This document shows positions 60,899-64,000 of a stretch of 64,000 bases of DNA, piece after piece (position 1 is the stretch's first letter; every line of letters begins with the position of its first letter). Under the pieces are notes generated by a model that searched no databases, was not told the DNA's origin, and saw only the letters and a list, made by a program, of their open reading frames with translations. Both the position numbers and the translations under genes were made by a program. The stretch spans positions 1 through 64,000 of the forward strand of contig CABUKS010000010.1 in NCBI GenBank assembly GCA_902492235.1, read 5' to 3'. Source of the stretch: an uncultured Collinsella sp. GTDB lineage: Bacteria; Actinomycetota; Coriobacteriia; Coriobacteriales; Coriobacteriaceae.

Positions 60899-60906
60899 GG
60901 ACCCTC

Positions 60907-62127
60907 CTAGTTCTCGTCCTCAAACATACCACCTGCAACAACTTCGTACATATGCTCGAGCTCCAGGCGGTCCATCAAAATCGGAACGGGGTACAGCGGA
61001 TTGGCCTCGGCATCGGCATGTGCCGCCATTTGCGGAATATCGGAGCGGCGAATACCCGTCACATACTTGGGAATGTCCAAGGCGGCGTTCATTCGATCGA
61101 CCCAATCGATAAAGGCCTCGGCCGCCAGGCTGTCCTGCGCGTTAACCGGCGCGATGCCGGCCATGCGGGCGAGATCGGCGAGCTTGGGAGCAGCAGCTTC
61201 GCCATAGGCGCGAAGCATATGCGGCAGGATAATGGCGTTAGCCAAGCCGTGCGGAATCCCGTAACGCCCGCCCAAGCTGTGTGCGATGGCATGAACGTAT
61301 CCAACATAGGAGCGCGTAAAGGCAACACCCGCCTTATACGCCGCCGCAAGCATATTGCGACGTGCATGCATGTTGTCGCCATGCTCATAGGCCTCGAGCA
61401 AATTGTCGTGGATGAGCTGAACCGCCTGTCGCGCCATCTTGCGCGTATAGGGCGTGGTGCTTCGCCCGATAAAGGCCTCGACGGCATGCGTCAGGGCGTC
61501 CATCCCCGTCTGCCCCGTAATGGAGGCGGGCAGGCCGCGCGTAAACTCGGGGTCGCGCACCGCAAGGCGCGGGATAAGCACAAAGTCGTTAATGGGGTAT
61601 TTATAGTGCGTCTCGTCATCGGTGATAACCGCCGCGAGCGTGACTTCGCTTCCCGTACCGGCGGTAGTGGGAACCGCAATAAGCAGCGGCAGGAGACGGT
61701 GGACGCGCAACAGGCCGCGCATCTTGTTGATGGGCTTGTTTGGCTGCGCGATACGTGCTCCCACGCCCTTGGCGCAGTCCATGGCCGAACCACCGCCAAA
61801 GCCGATAATGGCCTGGCAGGCGTTCTCTCGATACAGGGACGCCGCTTCCTCCACGTTTGAGACCGTAGGGTTCGCTGATGTTTTGGCATAGACCGCAACG
61901 CCAATTCCCTTGGACGCGAGCGCGCACTCGAGTGGTGCCGTAAGCCCCAGACGGGCAATGCCGGGATCCGTCACGATAAGAACCCGCTGTATCGAACGCT
62001 TTTGAAGCACTGTGGGCACATCCTCAGCGTGCTCCAGAATGCGCGGCTCGGTATAGGGCAGCACCGGCAATGCGATGCGAAAAACCGTCTGATATGTTCG
62101 GCACCAGGCGCGACGGGCTAGATGCAT
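60907..62127 (-). CDS. Iron-containing alcohol dehydrogenase
   Basis: A 406-residue group III alcohol dehydrogenase. NAD-binding GFGGGSAMDCAKG and PTTAGTGSEVTLAAV, the metal-binding segment TGQTGMDALTHAVEAFI, and HAIAHSLGGRYGIPHGLANAIILPH with its conserved histidines are all present. The first 28 codons of the longer frame (to 62208) lack a ribosome site; ATG at 62127 has AAGGGAG. First gene of a two-gene operon with aldehyde dehydrogenase. Confidence 0.92.
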   Translation of the reverse strand: MHLARRAWCRTYQTVFRIALPVLPYTEPRILEHAEDVPTVLQKRSIQRVLIVTDPGIARLGLTAPLECALASKGIGVAVYAKTSANPTVSNVEEAASLYRENACQAIIGFGGGSAMDCAKGVGARIAQPNKPINKMRGLLRVHRLLPLLIAVPTTAGTGSEVTLAAVITDDETHYKYPINDFVLIPRLAVRDPEFTRGLPASITGQTGMDALTHAVEAFIGRSTTPYTRKMARQAVQLIHDNLLEAYEHGDNMHARRNMLAAAYKAGVAFTRSYVGYVHAIAHSLGGRYGIPHGLANAIILPHMLRAYGEAAAPKLADLARMAGIAPVNAQDSLAAEAFIDWVDRMNAALDIPKYVTGIRRSDIPQMAAHADAEANPLYPVPILMDRLELEHMYEVVAGGMFEDEN

Positions 62128-62241
62128 AAAGGAAACTCCCTTATTTGTTGATAGGTCAACATTTGCTCGACCGATTGTACTCAGCAGAGATCGCAGACGG
62201 TCTGCCAATCGTTAATCAATCAACATCTTCATATCTCAAAA

Positions 62242-62269
62242 TTGTTTTATTAAAAATCATTCCTAATAG
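62242..62269 (+). promoter_or_regulatory. Promoter of the rubrerythrin gene
   Basis: TTGTTT, a 16-base AT-rich spacer and TAATAG, about 115 bases ahead of the start codon. The spacer stands out as AT-rich against the surrounding GC. A PerR-like operator is not convincing. Confidence 0.4.
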
Positions 62270-62383
62270 GCTTCACATTTGGTTGCATTTATGGATAATA
62301 GAACCCGTCAAGACGCACGTCCGGAGAGGGCCCTTACGGGACCGGACGAGCGCGCCATCGCCATCGATCGAAAGGATCGAATC

Positions 62384-62944
62384 ATGAAGTTTGTTTGCCC
62401 CGTTTGCGGTTATGTGGAAGAGTTCGACGGCGACCAGCTGCCCGAGGACTTCAAGTGCCCCCAGTGCGGCGTTCCCGGTTCTCGTTTCCTGAAGCAGGAG
62501 GAGGGTCAGCTCGAGTGGGCTGCCGAGCACGTCGTGGGCGTCGCCAAGATGGAGGGTGTCTCCGAGGACATCGTTGCCGACCTGCGCGCCAACTTTGAGG
62601 GTGAGTGCTCCGAGGTCGGTATGTACCTGGCCATGGCTCGCGTCGCTCATCGCGAGGGCTATCCCGAGATCGGCCTGTACTGGGAGAAGGCTGCCCACGA
62701 GGAGGCCGAGCACGCCGCCAAGTTCGCTGAGCTCCTGGGCGAGGTCGTGACCGACTCCACCAAGAAGAACCTCGAGATGCGCGTTGAGGCCGAGAACGGC
62801 GCCACCGCCGGCAAGACTGATCTTGCCAAGCGCGCCAAGGCCGCTGGCCTCGATGCCATCCACGACACCGTGCACGAGATGGCTCGCGACGAGGCCCGCC
62901 ACGGCAAGGCTTTCGCCGGCCTGCTCAAGCGCTACTTTGGCTAA
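62384..62944 (+). CDS. Reverse rubrerythrin (rubredoxin-rubrerythrin)
   Basis: A 186-residue peroxide-detoxifying protein of anaerobes. Unlike classic rubrerythrin, the rubredoxin domain comes first (CPVCGY at 5-10, CPQCG at 25-29), followed by the diiron four-helix domain with EGECSEVGMYLAMARVA, KAAHEEAEHAAKF and HEMARDEARHGKAF. This order is that of the reverse rubrerythrins of clostridia, which reduce peroxide and oxygen. ATG at 62384 has AAAGGA upstream. Strongly biased codon use suggests high expression. Terminator at 62979-63009. Confidence 0.93.
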   Translation: MKFVCPVCGYVEEFDGDQLPEDFKCPQCGVPGSRFLKQEEGQLEWAAEHVVGVAKMEGVSEDIVADLRANFEGECSEVGMYLAMARVAHREGYPEIGLYWEKAAHEEAEHAAKFAELLGEVVTDSTKKNLEMRVEAENGATAGKTDLAKRAKAAGLDAIHDTVHEMARDEARHGKAFAGLLKRYFG

Positions 62945-62978
62945 GCCAACCGCCTGAGACATAACCTCTAGCTTGATG

Positions 62979-63009
62979 AGGCCCGGACCATATTGGTTCG
63001 GGCCTTTTT
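62979..63009 (+). terminator. Rubrerythrin terminator
   Basis: AGGCCCGGACC and GGTTCGGGCCT pair (one G-T) around ATATT, followed by TTTTC. Confidence 0.8.
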
Positions 63010-63075
63010 CGTGCCTCACGAACTTGTTAACGCCCTGAAATAGGACCGCCTTCGGCATCGGCTTCTCGTCAAAAA

Positions 63076-63198
63076 CTAAGTGAGTAGACTTTTTGGAACT
63101 TGCCGAGCACACCACCCATATTGCTTTATAAAGCCGCAGGTAAATGACTTGTTGCAAAACGGCCTGGTCGCCAAAGTGCCAAAAGTCTACTCACTTAG
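63076..63198. repeat. 123-bp element with terminal inverted repeats, copy 2
   Basis: Starts CTAAGTGAGTAGACTTTTT and ends AAAAGTCTACTCACTTAG. Same length as copy 1 (53057-53179), with AGCAC, CCGCAGGTA and GCAAAA conserved inside. Its right arm contains the stop codon of the gene at 63187, which ends Asn-Leu-Ser-Glu-stop across CTAAGTGAGTAG. Confidence 0.85.
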
Positions 63199-64000
63199 AT
63201 TCGCAGCCGTCCACGATCGAGCCATTTTGTGTCTAACGGGCATCTTTCCGTCGATTACTCCCAATTTTGTCCAGTCAACGAATAGTTCAGACCGGAGTAA
63301 TGTCTCGGCCCTTTGCTCATCCGAGCTTTTATCACGATATTCAGCATCGAGCATCCTGCATACGGCCTTAACGATCGCGCGGAATCTATCCTCATCCGAT
63401 ATCTGTCTGTGTGTCAGGAGAAGCACATCGTAGCCCATGGCCTGAAGGGCCGTCATGCGGTCAGCGTCACGCAAGCCATCCCCTGCGCGTCCGTGCGAGG
63501 CCTTTCCCTGACATTCAATGGCCACCTGTCGCCTACCGTCCGGTGAAGAAAGAAGTAGGTCGATATATACACGGGACTTTCCCACAATCGCTCGAGCACT
63601 TGTGCCTAGCATCACTTCAACATTAAGCTCTATGTCGCAAAAACCTTCGCCTCCCAGGGCTCGCGGCAGTGCAAGTAGCAAATACGCCTCGACCTCAAAA
63701 GGCGACGCGGCACCCAATGGAACGAGTTGCGATACCGCCATAAATCTATTGCCGTAACGCATCCCGCAAACATCTGAACAAAAACGGTCAAGGTCTCCGC
63801 CCAAAACCAAAGCGTCTCGACGCCATAAATTTGAGGCGGTGCCGTCCTCGGACGGGCAGCGCACCCAACCGAACGTTGTCGAAATCGCGCCCGAATCAAT
63901 TGCACGCGAAAGCTCCGCCTCAAGTGCCGCCGGCAGAGCGCACACCGCAAACAAGCCACACATCTCCGCCAATACCAAAAGAAGCTGGAGATCCGTCAGG
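63187..64000 (-). CDS. Nuclease-fold protein of unknown function (partial, runs off the edge)
   Basis: The frame is open to the right edge of the window (upstream codons read LTDLQLLLVLAEMCG), so the start is missing. About 270 residues are visible. VYIDLLLSSPDGRRQVAIECQGKASH, then DADRMTALQAMGYDVLLLTHRQI, fit a PD-(D/E)xK/Vsr-like core (Asp, Glu-Cys-Gln-Gly-Lys). The upstream half has ALVLGGDLDRFCSDVCGMRYG and no known motif. The last residues and stop codon lie inside the 123-bp repeat. TTG at 63978 is a possible but unlikely start. Confidence 0.65.
   Translation of the reverse strand, partial: LTDLQLLLVLAEMCGLFAVCALPAALEAELSRAIDSGAISTTFGWVRCPSEDGTASNLWRRDALVLGGDLDRFCSDVCGMRYGNRFMAVSQLVPLGAASPFEVEAYLLLALPRALGGEGFCDIELNVEVMLGTSARAIVGKSRVYIDLLLSSPDGRRQVAIECQGKASHGRAGDGLRDADRMTALQAMGYDVLLLTHRQISDEDRFRAIVKAVCRMLDAEYRDKSSDEQRAETLLRSELFVDWTKLGVIDGKMPVRHKMARSWTAANLSE

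Overview
The window reads as a chromosomal segment of a high-GC, anaerobic Gram-positive bacterium. Collinsella or a close relative (Actinomycetota, Coriobacteriia) is my inference. It rests on GC-rich codon use with strong SD-type ribosome sites, a one-chain purL of 1248 aa, Etf-linked oxidoreductase genes, a reverse-type rubrerythrin, and a signal-peptide protein ending in LAQTG plus a membrane tail. I see no prophage, insertion sequence, rRNA or CRISPR. Most long antisense reading frames are GC-bias shadows.

Layout. 0.2-2 kb: infC-rpmI-rplT translation operon (minus strand) with an attenuator leader, then tRNA-Leu(CAA) beside a duplicated fragment of its own 3' end. 2-11.3 kb: transglutaminase-like protein, class II aldolase, and an operon of a RecJ-helicase fusion, a (p)ppGpp synthetase/hydrolase and a metallo-beta-lactamase-fold hydrolase. 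11.5-14 kb: BASS-family transporter, GalT/HIT-like protein, CutC. 14.3-19.8 kb: complete branched-chain amino-acid ABC operon livK-H-M-G-F and a collapsed livK paralogue. 20-28.1 kb: homoserine dehydrogenase followed by the remnant tail of an SDR gene, CPA2 antiporter, purL, DMT exporter. 28.2-36.3 kb: GGDEF protein, KDG permease, AzlCD, HD phosphohydrolase, and an FAD oxidase-EtfB-EtfA(ferredoxin) operon resembling the electron-confurcating lactate dehydrogenase of acetogens. 36.6-39.8 kb: an unrecognised five-gene locus rich in secreted or wall-attached products. 39.9-46.4 kb: DUF554 protein, then a tight TerB_N/TerB_C protein-BrxD-like ATPase-Lhr-like helicase operon. 46.4-53 kb: SpeE-like protein, Elp3, a DUF4097/HTH pair, a Trm9-like methyltransferase and TrmB. 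53-64 kb: Ski2-like helicase, DUF2130 coiled-coil protein, a phosphoesterase/59-aa/HIRAN operon, a possible type I toxin-antitoxin locus, aldehyde and alcohol dehydrogenases, rubrerythrin, and a nuclease-fold protein that runs off the right edge.

Common threads. Several neighbourhoods concern RNA or DNA handling: infC autoregulation, RecJ-helicase, the TerB-ATPase-helicase set, Elp3 with a Trm9-like enzyme, and the Ski2-like helicase. Intergenic spaces hold many long hairpins, and two 123-bp elements share 18-19-bp terminal inverted repeats. The best candidates for undescribed biology are the TerB-ATPase-helicase operon, the putative bacterial Elp3/Trm9-like wobble-uridine pathway, the surface-protein locus, the 123-bp repeat and the small-peptide locus near 59.3 kb.
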